From Oscillospiraceae bacterium (lineage in GTDB: Bacteria; Bacillota; Clostridia; Oscillospirales; Ruminococcaceae), in contig JAFQIY010000043.1 in assembly GCA_017415165.1 (NCBI GenBank), positions 93,261-157,260 on the forward strand: DNA of 64,000 nucleotides. Reading direction: 5' to 3'. The position numbers were made by a program, and so were the translations under genes. Positions 7,199 to 15,741 of this stretch are shown here, piece by piece. Each line of letters opens with the position of its first letter. Position 1 is the stretch's first letter. The notes under the pieces were generated by a model that was not told the origin of the DNA, searched no databases, and saw only the letters and a list, made by a program, of their open reading frames with translations.

Positions 7199-9511
7199 TT
7201 AGTGGCACTGAATATTTTCGTCTCCGTAAAAGCCTCCCCGTGTACCCGTGGCAATGTAAACTCTGCCTTTGATGCGGAAGTCGCCGTCCATTGAAACGAT
7301 AGTTCCGAACATCTGTGAGGAGGTATTGATTTTTGCCCAGCCTTCTCCGCTGTCAGGACTTTTCCAGAATCCGTATTCGCCGAAAATTCTGCCGCAGATA
7401 AACAGGGCAGGTTCGTTTTCGCTGTTCCCGATGCCGAAACCGACAGCCTTGACGAAATCGCTGCTTTCCGTAATTCTTTCGGCACGGACACAATCTTCGC
7501 CGAAACACAGCTTCCATAAGCCGTGTTCGCACAGTGCTGCATAGCAGACACCTTCACAGTTCGGAATAAAGCGTATTTCCACGCCCTTGTAGCCGTCAAT
7601 GCCTGACATATTGCATAAGGGAAATTCTTTAGGTACGGAAAGCTGACGGAAGCTTGCACCGCTGTCAGTGCTGAGGTAAAGCTGTCCGTTTTCACCGAAA
7701 CCGTAGGCTTTGTTCTTGTTGATACGGTCGGCAAAAAGCTTTATGTGCAGGTCACCTTCGGAAATGTCGTTTCCCTGTAAATCATATATTTTTATTTTGC
7801 TGAAAATTTTTTCGTCAATATTGTATCTGACCGCACAGAAACAAGGCAGCTTCATATGTTCATAGGCAAGCGTCCAAAGGATAGTTTTTCCGTCGGAGGA
7901 TATCGCCGCCCAACCGCTGTTTACATTAGGCTTATTTATCCGCTCGGAAGCTTCATCAAGTTTGTGAGAAATACCTGTCGGATAACCGATATGTGTAAAG
8001 CTTTCTCCGCCGTTTTTGGTAAGAATTACACCGCCCTTTGTTTCGCCTGTCCAGTTTCCTCTTGCTGTTGTAATAAAGGTATCGGGATTGTTCTGTACGA
8101 AATCAGCGTTCAGGCAGGTTATGTAACGGTCACTGTTTTCGTTTGCGAAGGAATTTTCACAAGGCTTGTCAAGGTCGTCAAACACAAATCCGCCCAAATC
8201 TCCCACAAGGTCGATAACCTTGTTTTTCCCTGACGGCAGAGCATATATGTTCATATGCACGGTTTCTTCAACACCGCTGCAAAGGGTTGAAACGAAGCTT
8301 TTTCCCGTTGTAAGCCCATTCAGCGTAAAAATTCCAGTGCCCGTGTTTATTACCGCAAAATCAGGGTTGAACGGGTCAATCCGCAGACAGCTCATCCAGT
8401 GGAGCGGAATACGCTTTCCGTTGTATTCAGACTTCAGATAAGGTACATCAACACGGAATCGTTCAATATCGGTACTTGTTATTGTTTCGTAGCTTTTACC
8501 GTTATCGCAGGAGATAAAAATACTGTCACCGTGCCCGCCCACAGAGCAGACCGCAATAACATTTCCGTGTACATCAACTCCGCCCAGTCCAAAGGGAAGC
8601 CATCTTTCGGCATTTACATCCGTAAATCCGCTGAGTATCGGTGTTAAGTCCTTGTCAAAGTAAAGCTTTCCGTCTGAAATGGTGTATCGGTATAATCTTC
8701 CGTCGAAGCCTCCGCCATTGTCGCAGGCAAAATCATTCCAGCGTCCCCAGGGATTTCCGTGGAAGGAATGGGTGAAGCTGATATATACATTATTTTCGTC
8801 AGATGCAATTGAGTAGGGGACAAATCCGCAATGCGAACAGCGTTCATCATCAATCGGAGCAGGTATGTCAAGCTTTTCAAAGCTTTTGCCGAAATCATAG
8901 CTTGCGTAAAGCGTGTGTCCTCGATTATTTCCGTCAGCGGTAGTTTCACCTGTGCAGGAAACAAGCATTATCTTCGTACCCTTCGGAAAGTATACAAAAA
9001 CAATATTTTCTTCACAGAAATCAAGCTTTGTCCAGCTTTCGCCGTTATCCGCAGACTGCCACAGACCCTCACCCTGACTGCCGAAGAAAAGAGTATCGTT
9101 TTTGTATGCAAGTCTTTCGGCAGATGAACGTGCAGGAGCATTTCCGTTACAGCAGAATGGTACAGCCTTTTCTATAAAGCTTTCGCCGTAATTATCTGAA
9201 ATGAGCAAAGCGGACTTCCCGTGAGGAAAGCCTTTTCTGTTGTTTCCGCACATTGCATACAGCATATTCGGCGTGTCCTCGTCAAGTGCAAGAGAAAGCG
9301 GCAGAGCAAGATAACGCTTGTATTCTGTTATCCAGTCTGCAAGAGAGTGCCAGCTGTGACTGTTAAAATCAAAGCGGTAAATTCCGCCGATGTCGGTGCG
9401 TGCGTACAGAATATTTTTTGTATTCGGATGAAAGACAAAGCCTGTTACAAAGCCTCCTCCCGGGACGGAAAGGCTGTGATAGTTATATCTGATATCGTCA
9501 AGTCGTTTCAT
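7199..9511 (-). CDS. GH74 xyloglucanase-type enzyme without signal peptide
   Basis: 770 residues. The start matches GH74: SVPGGGFVTGFVFHPN, then ARTDIGGIYRFD with the general-base Asp40. Many Asp-box-like turns follow (SADNGESWTK, SCDNGKSYE, STDSGASFRQL, SPDSGEGWAK), giving the two seven-bladed propellers of the family. The block AAISSDGKTILW has the position of the general-acid Asp. GH74 enzymes cut xyloglucan or xyloglucan oligosaccharides. Family members are normally secreted, but here no signal peptide is seen at the chosen ATG, so it may act on imported oligosaccharides. It is divergent from the GH31 gene and pairs with it functionally. The exact mode (endo or exo) is not determined. Confidence 0.88.
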   Translation of the reverse strand: MKRLDDIRYNYHSLSVPGGGFVTGFVFHPNTKNILYARTDIGGIYRFDFNSHSWHSLADWITEYKRYLALPLSLALDEDTPNMLYAMCGNNRKGFPHGKSALLISDNYGESFIEKAVPFCCNGNAPARSSAERLAYKNDTLFFGSQGEGLWQSADNGESWTKLDFCEENIVFVYFPKGTKIMLVSCTGETTADGNNRGHTLYASYDFGKSFEKLDIPAPIDDERCSHCGFVPYSIASDENNVYISFTHSFHGNPWGRWNDFACDNGGGFDGRLYRYTISDGKLYFDKDLTPILSGFTDVNAERWLPFGLGGVDVHGNVIAVCSVGGHGDSIFISCDNGKSYETITSTDIERFRVDVPYLKSEYNGKRIPLHWMSCLRIDPFNPDFAVINTGTGIFTLNGLTTGKSFVSTLCSGVEETVHMNIYALPSGKNKVIDLVGDLGGFVFDDLDKPCENSFANENSDRYITCLNADFVQNNPDTFITTARGNWTGETKGGVILTKNGGESFTHIGYPTGISHKLDEASERINKPNVNSGWAAISSDGKTILWTLAYEHMKLPCFCAVRYNIDEKIFSKIKIYDLQGNDISEGDLHIKLFADRINKNKAYGFGENGQLYLSTDSGASFRQLSVPKEFPLCNMSGIDGYKGVEIRFIPNCEGVCYAALCEHGLWKLCFGEDCVRAERITESSDFVKAVGFGIGNSENEPALFICGRIFGEYGFWKSPDSGEGWAKINTSSQMFGTIVSMDGDFRIKGRVYIATGTRGGFYGDENIQCH

Positions 9512-9545
9512 TGTATCCTCCGTGTAAACAATTACATTTTATGAT

Positions 9546-9574
9546 ATTGTAGCATTTATGTTAATATGTGTCAA
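9546..9574 (-). promoter_or_regulatory. Sigma-A promoter of the GH74 gene
   Basis: On the minus strand TTGACA (9574-9569), a 17-base spacer and TACAAT (9551-9546), giving a leader of about 30 bases. Confidence 0.75.
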
Positions 9575-9605
9575 TACAAAGGTTGACAATTTTAATACAA
9601 TATTA

Positions 9606-9634
9606 TTGCAATTTGACAGAATGTGTGTTACTAT
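9606..9634 (+). promoter_or_regulatory. Probable sigma-A promoter of the GH31 gene
   Basis: TTGCAA (9606-9611), a 17-base spacer and TACTAT (9629-9634). Two TTGACA boxes nearby (9583 and 9613) have no good -10 partner. The transcript start would be about 22 bases before the ATG at 9663. Confidence 0.6.
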
Positions 9635-9662
9635 TAAAAAAATAAACAGCGGAGGTATTGCT

Positions 9663-11729
9663 ATGAGCGTTTATGCTGAAAACAACCGACTTGTAATCAG
9701 AAACGGAAATTCACAGGTGTGGATTGAGCCATGGGGTGAAAACTCCCTGCGTGTAAGAATGACAGCCGAGCCTGAAATGGATAAGCACGACTGGGCTTTG
9801 TGCGAGCCTGTGAAGGAGTGCAGGGCTGAAATCCGAAAGGAAATCGTTGACACAACTGACCCGTGGTACAAAAGCGATGAGTATGCTCATTACCATCAGA
9901 CAGGTGACAATTATTACATAACAAACGGCAAGATTACCGCAAAGGTTGACTATGAAGGGCAAATCAGCTATTATAATCAGCACGGAAAGCTTCTTACTGA
10001 GGAATACTGGCGCAACAGAAACCGTCTTAACAGATATTGTACTTCTCTCAGACTTCCTGCAAGAGTGCTGAAATGCAGCAAGGGCGGCACTGATTATGAG
10101 CTTACCGCACGCTTTGAAGCTTATGACGACGAAAAGATTTTCGGTATGGGTCAGTATCAGGAAAAGCACCTTGACAAGAAGGGCGCATCACTGGAGCTTG
10201 CTCATCGTAATTCACAGTCAAGCGTGCCGTTTTTCCTTTCAAGCAGGGGCTACGGTTTTTTGTGGAATAATCCTGCTGTCGGCAATGTAACCTTCGGTAC
10301 AAACAAAACCGAGTGGTACGCTAAATCCACACAAAAGCTGGACTATTTTATTACAGCAGGTGATACTCCTGCCGAAATTGAAAAGAATTACACCGCCGCT
10401 GTGGGCAGAGCACCGAGAATGCCCGAATACGGTCTTGGTTACTGGCAGTGCAAGCTTCGCTACAGAAATCAGGAGGAGCTTCTTGCTGTTGCGAGAGAGC
10501 ATAAGCGCAGAGGACTTCCAATGGATGCAATTGTTGTGGACTTCTTCCACTGGACAAGACAGGGCGATTTCAAGTTTGAACCCCGCGACTGGCCTGACCC
10601 CGACGCAATGGTCAGGGAGCTTAAAGAGCTTGGGATTGAAACGGTTGTATCCGTATGGCCTACCATTGATGAGAAAAGCGAAAACTTCGGTGAAATGGCT
10701 GACAAGGGATATCTTGTTTCAACGGACAGAGCAAACGGTCTGCATATGACCTGGATGGGCAATACGGTTTTCTTTGACGCAACAAATCCGGGTGCACAGA
10801 AATTTGTATGGGAGAAATGCAGGGAAAATTACTACAAAAAGGGTATCCGCACATTCTGGCTTGACGAGGCTGAGCCTGAGTACGACTCATACGAGTTCGA
10901 CATTTACCGCTACTATGCAGGTACAGCTTTGCAGTGCACCAACATCTATCCGCTTATGTACGCAAAGGGCTTCTGGGACGGTCTGAAAGCGGAGGGCGAG
11001 CAGGACGTGCTCAGCCTTGTACGCTGTGCGTGGGTAGGCAGTCAGAAGTATGGTGTGCTTGCTTGGTCGGGGGATATACATTCCTCCTTCCGTGCAATGC
11101 GTGAACAGCTTCAGGCAGGTCTTAATATGGCTATCGCAGGTATCCCTTGGTGGACCTCGGACATCGGCGGCTTTATGGGCGGTGACATTTCCGACCCAAG
11201 CTTCAGGGAATTGCTTGTACGCTGGTTCCAGTGGGGCGCATTCAATCCTGTGTTCCGTATGCACGGCGAAAGAAGTCCGTGGTATGAGCGTGAACAGGAA
11301 TATATCAACGGAGTCCGTCAGATTACCTCGGGACAGGATAACGAGGTGTGGAGCTTCGGCGAGGATAACTACGAGATACTGAAAAAATATCTGTTTATCA
11401 GAGAAAAGCTTCGCCCGTACATCAGAAATGCAATGGATGAGTGCAGTGAAAACGGTACACCGATAATGCGTCCGATTTTCTATGATTTCTATGGTGATAA
11501 AAACGCTTGGAACGTTGAGGACGAGTATATGTTCGGCAGCGATATTCTTGTTGCACCGATTATGGAGGAGGGTGCAAGAGAACGTACCGTATACCTCCCT
11601 GAGGGTGAAAAGTGGACTGATGCGTACACAAAGAAAACCTATGACGGAGGAAAGCTTGTTACTGTTCCTGCACCTATTGATATTATTCCTGTTTTCACAA
11701 GGGGTAATTCCGAATTTGATATTTATTAA
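9663..11729 (+). CDS. GH31 enzyme, probable alpha-xylosidase, cytoplasmic
   Basis: 688 residues from the ATG at 9663, which has GGAGG seven bases upstream; an earlier in-frame ATG at 9558 would place the promoter inside the gene. GH31 features in order: N-terminal beta-sandwich, barrel start GLGYWQCKLRYRNQEEL (about 257), DFFHW at 293-297, nucleophile in FWLDEAEPE (Asp401), acid/base in AWSGDIHSSF (Asp471), and WWTSDIGGF. The DEAEPE form and the GH74 neighbour favour an alpha-xylosidase that trims xylose from xyloglucan oligosaccharides, but alpha-glucosidase activity cannot be excluded. No signal peptide is seen. No intact terminator follows; see the scar at 11731. Confidence 0.9.
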   Translation: MSVYAENNRLVIRNGNSQVWIEPWGENSLRVRMTAEPEMDKHDWALCEPVKECRAEIRKEIVDTTDPWYKSDEYAHYHQTGDNYYITNGKITAKVDYEGQISYYNQHGKLLTEEYWRNRNRLNRYCTSLRLPARVLKCSKGGTDYELTARFEAYDDEKIFGMGQYQEKHLDKKGASLELAHRNSQSSVPFFLSSRGYGFLWNNPAVGNVTFGTNKTEWYAKSTQKLDYFITAGDTPAEIEKNYTAAVGRAPRMPEYGLGYWQCKLRYRNQEELLAVAREHKRRGLPMDAIVVDFFHWTRQGDFKFEPRDWPDPDAMVRELKELGIETVVSVWPTIDEKSENFGEMADKGYLVSTDRANGLHMTWMGNTVFFDATNPGAQKFVWEKCRENYYKKGIRTFWLDEAEPEYDSYEFDIYRYYAGTALQCTNIYPLMYAKGFWDGLKAEGEQDVLSLVRCAWVGSQKYGVLAWSGDIHSSFRAMREQLQAGLNMAIAGIPWWTSDIGGFMGGDISDPSFRELLVRWFQWGAFNPVFRMHGERSPWYEREQEYINGVRQITSGQDNEVWSFGEDNYEILKKYLFIREKLRPYIRNAMDECSENGTPIMRPIFYDFYGDKNAWNVEDEYMFGSDILVAPIMEEGARERTVYLPEGEKWTDAYTKKTYDGGKLVTVPAPIDIIPVFTRGNSEFDIY

Positions 11730-11734
11730 TGTAA

Positions 11735-11796
11735 AACTGCGGCGGCAAGGTTGACAAGGATACGCTTAGCGAATGGATTAAGGAGCTTGGTGTGTA
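11735..11796 (+). pseudogene. Short C-terminal gene remnant next to a half terminator
   Basis: Just after the GH31 stop the sequence reads AAAACTGCGGCGG, which is the right half of the terminator stem used elsewhere in this window. It then runs into a frame ending GKVDKDTLSEWIKELGV before TAA at 11794-11796. A stop lies just upstream in the frame and there is no start codon. This looks like a junction left by a deletion or insertion: half a terminator joined to the last codons of a lost gene. The parent gene is not recognised. Confidence 0.4.
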
Positions 11797-11823
11797 ATAT
11801 AACATTCTGAAAGGACGATAAAT

Positions 11824-12921
11824 ATGGGCGATAATCTCTTTGTTGAGTTTGACAATGAGATTAAGAGCAGAGAAAAAGCTATAAAATATGCTGAAGAGCA
11901 TGCTTATGAGCTTATTGCTGCAAGGGAGAATTGCGGGAAAGTTGTTTATTCCACATATGGATATAGTCTTGGGGTGGCTTGTCCTGATTTGATAAATCAC
12001 CGAGTTATAGGTGGTCATAAAAGAGGGCGTGTTATCAAAAGTATAGAAGGTGTAGACGATTATTCCATAATAGGTTATGACAGTAAAGGAAAACTTGTTC
12101 ATTACACGAATGTAAATTCATTCGGTACGGAAGAAGCGTACTTTGTTTTTGAACTTGAAAATTATATATGGGCAGTAACATTGTTTACGGATAAGAGTAA
12201 GGATTATTTCGGTAAATTTGCTTATCTGAATGTAATCAAATTCAGGTTTGATGAACGAGGTCGTATATTATTATATGCATCTATAGGAAAGGGTTCGTTG
12301 GATATGAACAGGTATGAATATCCCGACAATGAAAATGAACCGATAATATGTAGGAAATATCATTATGTTCCGGGTCTGTATCAATCAAGCAAGGACATCC
12401 CCGCAGGTTATGAACATTCGCCTATGTCTATTGATTTGTACGAGATTTCGCCTGATATGAAGGTTATTCGTGATTACTACAAATCAGGGGAAGAATTTGT
12501 TTTCAGACGCGAAATATGCTCAAAGGGCAAAAAATCCGCAAAGCCTAAAATTGCCGAGGACAGCTATGAACGTCTTGCTGAATGGCTTGACAAGGAGCTT
12601 GAGAAGGATATTCCGACCGATGGCGGAGTCTACTTTGATATATTCAGCGAAACGGAGGACGGCTTCGGCTTGTCGCTGTGCATAACGGAGGATTTCACAC
12701 CCGATGATGACGATTGGGGCTGTTATGTGAAATACAGTTCAGATATGCATATGGTAAGCACCAACGGAGAAATGGAGTGGGAGGACGTGCTGAAAAACGT
12801 TGTACGTCTGCTGAAAAAATATCTCCGAAGCGGTGAAAAGCGTGCGCTGCTGAAAAAGTATAAGGGCGTGGGAACAGCCTACTCCGACAGCGATATTGAG
12901 TATATCTATGTTAAGAAATAA
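11824..12921 (+). CDS. Hypothetical protein of mosaic composition, possible immunity-like C-terminus
   Basis: 365 residues; no family recognised. There is no signal peptide or membrane segment. Residues 1-215 use A/T-rich and rare codons (ATA, AGG, GGG, TTG) unlike the neighbours, whereas residues from about 235 on (the KSAKPKIAEDSYERLAEWL start) use the common codons of this genome. The C-terminal part is acidic (FTPDDDDWGCY) and ends in a helical stretch and GTAYSDSDIEYIY. That shape is reminiscent of immunity proteins of polymorphic toxin systems, but this is only a resemblance. It lies 15 bases upstream of the PIN-like gene, probably as an operon, and directly downstream of a deletion scar, so both may be recently acquired. 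RBS GAAAGGA. Confidence 0.75.
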   Translation: MGDNLFVEFDNEIKSREKAIKYAEEHAYELIAARENCGKVVYSTYGYSLGVACPDLINHRVIGGHKRGRVIKSIEGVDDYSIIGYDSKGKLVHYTNVNSFGTEEAYFVFELENYIWAVTLFTDKSKDYFGKFAYLNVIKFRFDERGRILLYASIGKGSLDMNRYEYPDNENEPIICRKYHYVPGLYQSSKDIPAGYEHSPMSIDLYEISPDMKVIRDYYKSGEEFVFRREICSKGKKSAKPKIAEDSYERLAEWLDKELEKDIPTDGGVYFDIFSETEDGFGLSLCITEDFTPDDDDWGCYVKYSSDMHMVSTNGEMEWEDVLKNVVRLLKKYLRSGEKRALLKKYKGVGTAYSDSDIEYIYVKK

Positions 12922-12936
12922 GGTGTAAAATACAAG

Positions 12937-13389
12937 ATGAAGGACTTACTGACAACTGCCGCAAAAATATACTGCGACTACACAATATTTATGAATGACA
13001 GCTTTGAGCTGTTCTGTGAAAACAATGCTTCGCTGCTGAAAGAAAGAGGCGCAAAGCTTAACATTCCCCAGCCTGTTATCGACGAGATGAAGGCTGTACC
13101 GATGTCAAGAATGGACGATTACGCTTTGTGTTATCAGGGTCTTGCAAGGGTTGACAAGGCTGTGAATGAAGGCATTGCGGTTATTGCAGAAAGCTTTGAG
13201 GGGACAGAGTATTCCGAGGATTATTTCTACAGGCTGTGCGAGAATTCAGCCGAGGATATAATCGTTGCAACAAGCGATATTCAGCTTGTCACGGAGCTTT
13301 CGGATTTATGTGAAAAGCTGAACAAGCCTGACGGTTTCCTTAGGGCTGTGGAAATCGAAGAAAACGGAATGGTACATAGGCTTAGGTAA
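12937..13389 (+). CDS. PIN-like domain protein (putative)
   Basis: 150 residues. The layout fits a compact PIN-like nuclease fold: IYCDYTIFMND near the start (Asp14), VIDEMKAV (Glu50), then SAEDIIVATSD (Asp107, Asp114) spaced like the acidic metal-binding residues of PIN domains. The sequence is divergent and the call is by pattern only. If true, it could be an RNase. It follows the mosaic gene by 15 bases and ends in a strong terminator. No antitoxin-like partner of the usual short DNA-binding type is present; the upstream 365-residue protein would be the only candidate partner. Confidence 0.6.
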   Translation: MKDLLTTAAKIYCDYTIFMNDSFELFCENNASLLKERGAKLNIPQPVIDEMKAVPMSRMDDYALCYQGLARVDKAVNEGIAVIAESFEGTEYSEDYFYRLCENSAEDIIVATSDIQLVTELSDLCEKLNKPDGFLRAVEIEENGMVHRLR

Positions 13390-13391
13390 AC

Positions 13392-13433
13392 AAAAAGCTG
13401 ATGAGTGGGTTGCTCATCAGCTTTTGTGTTTTT
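13392..13433 (+). terminator. Rho-independent terminator after the PIN-like gene
   Basis: AAAAGCTGATGAG pairs with CTCATCAGCTTTT, followed by GTGTTTTT. Confidence 0.9.
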
Positions 13434-13511
13434 GCAATAAATCTATTGAAAAAGCATTGATACTGTGCTACAATATATGAAAATCAGCAATTTTTGAAAA
13501 GAGGAATTGCA

Positions 13512-14339
13512 ATGAACAGCAATAGTACCGCACCCGAAAATATTGACTTTTACCGCACGCCTTGTTTCTGGATTTATGACAGCCCTGAGTATAAGGAGTA
13601 TTCAATGCATTGGCATAATGCGGTGGAAATACTTATGCCTACAGAAAATATTTTTCCCGTAATCTGCGGAGATAGGGAGTATATCCTGAACGAAAATGAT
13701 GTGCTTATAATTCCTCCGGGAGAGCTTCATAATCTTAAAGCACAGCACGGCAGACGAATTATTATGCTGTGCGACAATGCTATGTTCAGGGATAATCCTG
13801 CTCTTGCAGAGGTGTGCAGAATTCTTTCACAGCCTGTATGGATAAACGAGAATTACAGCAGGGGATTTGTTTCGGAGATTAATGAAACCATTATGGAAAT
13901 GGTGCAGATTTTTGACGCTTCACCGTCATTCTGTGAAACGCTGCTTTATGGAAGGCTGATTGAAATACTGCTGAAAATTGCAAAGTACAACGAAAGCAAC
14001 GGAAGCAAATCTGACGAAAAGGCAGAGCTTATAAAGCGTTATATCGACACGTTCTATATGAATTCCATAACGCTTGACAGCCTTTCGGAAGCTGTCGGAT
14101 ACAGCAAATTTCATATGTCACGTTTCTTTACCAAAAACAATTCCTCTTTTTCTGATATGCTTAACGCACGACGGATAAAAGCTGCGGAAATTCTGCTGAG
14201 AGATGAAAATACTCCTGTAACTCAGATTGCAATGAATGTCGGATTTTCAAGCATAACAACCTTTAACCGTGCATTTCGTAAATTCAAGGACTGCACACCC
14301 ACACAGTTTCGTGAAATGTATCGTGAGGGAAATGAATGA
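13512..14339 (+). CDS. AraC-family regulator with N-terminal cupin
   Basis: 275 residues from the ATG at 13512, with AAGAGGA upstream; a TTG at 13494 in the same frame has no site. The N-terminal half is a cupin: HWHNAVEILMP and a later PPGELHNL, as in sugar-sensing AraC regulators. The C-terminal half has both helix-turn-helix units (LDSLSEAVGYSKFHMSRFF and ITQIAMNVGFSSITTFNRAF) and the FRKFKDCTPTQFR end. It is convergent with the two GH43 genes, so it may control them or the GH31 and GH74 genes. Ligand unknown. Confidence 0.9.
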   Translation: MNSNSTAPENIDFYRTPCFWIYDSPEYKEYSMHWHNAVEILMPTENIFPVICGDREYILNENDVLIIPPGELHNLKAQHGRRIIMLCDNAMFRDNPALAEVCRILSQPVWINENYSRGFVSEINETIMEMVQIFDASPSFCETLLYGRLIEILLKIAKYNESNGSKSDEKAELIKRYIDTFYMNSITLDSLSEAVGYSKFHMSRFFTKNNSSFSDMLNARRIKAAEILLRDENTPVTQIAMNVGFSSITTFNRAFRKFKDCTPTQFREMYREGNE

Positions 14340-14363
14340 TGGTGCATTATATTTTATGTCAAA

Positions 14364-14395
14364 AACCGCTGCAGTTTTAAAGCACTGCAGCGGTT
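14364..14395. terminator. Bidirectional terminator between AraC and GH43
   Basis: AACCGCTGCAG pairs with CTGCAGCGGTT. There is a T-run on the minus strand (complement of 14361-14365) and a weaker one on the plus strand. Its stem is the same as the one at 28628-28659. Confidence 0.85.
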
Positions 14396-14407
14396 AATTT
14401 ATGCTGT

Positions 14408-15727
14408 TTATTTCATAAACACAAAGCTTTCAAGCTCAAAAAGATGTCTTTCCTTGTACCAGTCCACAAACCAGCCAGTGTAGTTATGCTCAATTTTAAA
14501 GAACACGGAATGTCTGCCTGTCACGTTTTTTACAACAGCGGAATACATACCGCTTGCCGCACCGATTACGCATTTTCCGATTTCTTCGCCGTCCTCGCCG
14601 TCAATCAGAATTCTGATTGTGGCATTGCAGCCTGAGCCGTTTACCCTTGCGGCAAATTCCATAGTCTTTGAGCCGTAATCCTCTCCGAAATCAAAATACT
14701 TGTAGCCTATGATACATTCAGGCTTTATGCCTGTTATAACCCTTGTGAAGCAATCAAGCTCTGTAATAAAACAGCCGCCCTTGAGTACACAGGCAATGTC
14801 TGCATTTGTAATTCTGTACGGATTGAGTGCGTCCTCAAATCCGAGAGAGGTCATTTCAACCTGCGGGATTGTGCCGTCAGGGAGTATCTCGATTTTCTCA
14901 ACGCAGGCACGTCTTGATGTGATAGTTGCATTGGTCATTCTGTGATAGAAGATGTACCACTGTCCGTTTATACAGCAGATTGAGCCGTGATTGTTTCCCG
15001 CAGGATAATCAATGCCGTTGTCAATAATTGTTCCTCTGTAAGTGAAAGGTCCGCAAGGGGAGTCAGATGTCATATATTCAAGCCTGTTGCCCTTGTTTGG
15101 TGAGTAGATAAGATAATATGTACTGCCGACTTTACGCATTGAACAGGCTTCAAAAAATCCCTTTTCATCATTCTTGTCAGCAGGAATTATGTCAGGTATG
15201 TAGCTGTCGCTGATTACCTCGTACATATTGCTTTTCAGCTCTGCCATATAGGATTTTTCAAATCCGCAGTAGATGTATACACGTCCGTCATCGTCAACCA
15301 GTACCCCAGGGTCAACGAATACGCCGTCCTCAACAAGCTTGTCAGGCAGGTCGTACTTATATTGCGAAAGCAATTTGAACGGTCCTTCAGGCTTGTCGCT
15401 TACGGCAACACAGCCCTTGTTCCACAGAATATAGCAGTAAAGATAATATTTGCCGTCCTTTTCGACAACATCGGGAGCGTAAAGCGGATAATCCGTCCAG
15501 TCGGTGTCGGAAAGGTGGTCACGGTCGGGACGGGTGTGGAAAATGTCACCGTGACATACCCAGTTGTTAAGGTCGTCCACAGGTGCAGACCATACCTTCA
15601 GTTTGTAATCGCAGAAGCTGTCCGAGCCTGCATTATCGTGTGAACCGTAAATATAAACTCTGCCGCCGAACACTTTCGGCTCGCCGTCGGGAATATACTC
15701 CCAGTTCGGTAAAATAGGATTTGCCAT
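14408..15727 (-). CDS. GH43 enzyme with C-terminal beta-sandwich module, cytoplasmic
   Basis: 439 residues. Five-bladed GH43 propeller at about 1-300: the base Asp13 in IPDGEP, the pKa-setting Asp139 in VDPGV and the acid Glu193 in FFEA. The C-terminal 130 residues (from about 310) resemble a CBM6-type sandwich with a DFGEDYGSKTMEFAARV stretch. No signal peptide is present, so it likely removes arabinose or xylose from imported arabinoxylan or xyloglucan oligosaccharides; the subfamily and exact sugar are not settled. It sits 14 bases downstream of a lipoprotein GH43 gene in one operon, giving an outside/inside pair. Confidence 0.9.
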   Translation of the reverse strand: MANPILPNWEYIPDGEPKVFGGRVYIYGSHDNAGSDSFCDYKLKVWSAPVDDLNNWVCHGDIFHTRPDRDHLSDTDWTDYPLYAPDVVEKDGKYYLYCYILWNKGCVAVSDKPEGPFKLLSQYKYDLPDKLVEDGVFVDPGVLVDDDGRVYIYCGFEKSYMAELKSNMYEVISDSYIPDIIPADKNDEKGFFEACSMRKVGSTYYLIYSPNKGNRLEYMTSDSPCGPFTYRGTIIDNGIDYPAGNNHGSICCINGQWYIFYHRMTNATITSRRACVEKIEILPDGTIPQVEMTSLGFEDALNPYRITNADIACVLKGGCFITELDCFTRVITGIKPECIIGYKYFDFGEDYGSKTMEFAARVNGSGCNATIRILIDGEDGEEIGKCVIGAASGMYSAVVKNVTGRHSVFFKIEHNYTGWFVDWYKERHLFELESFVFMK

Positions 15728-15741
15728 AATTTTTCCTTCCC

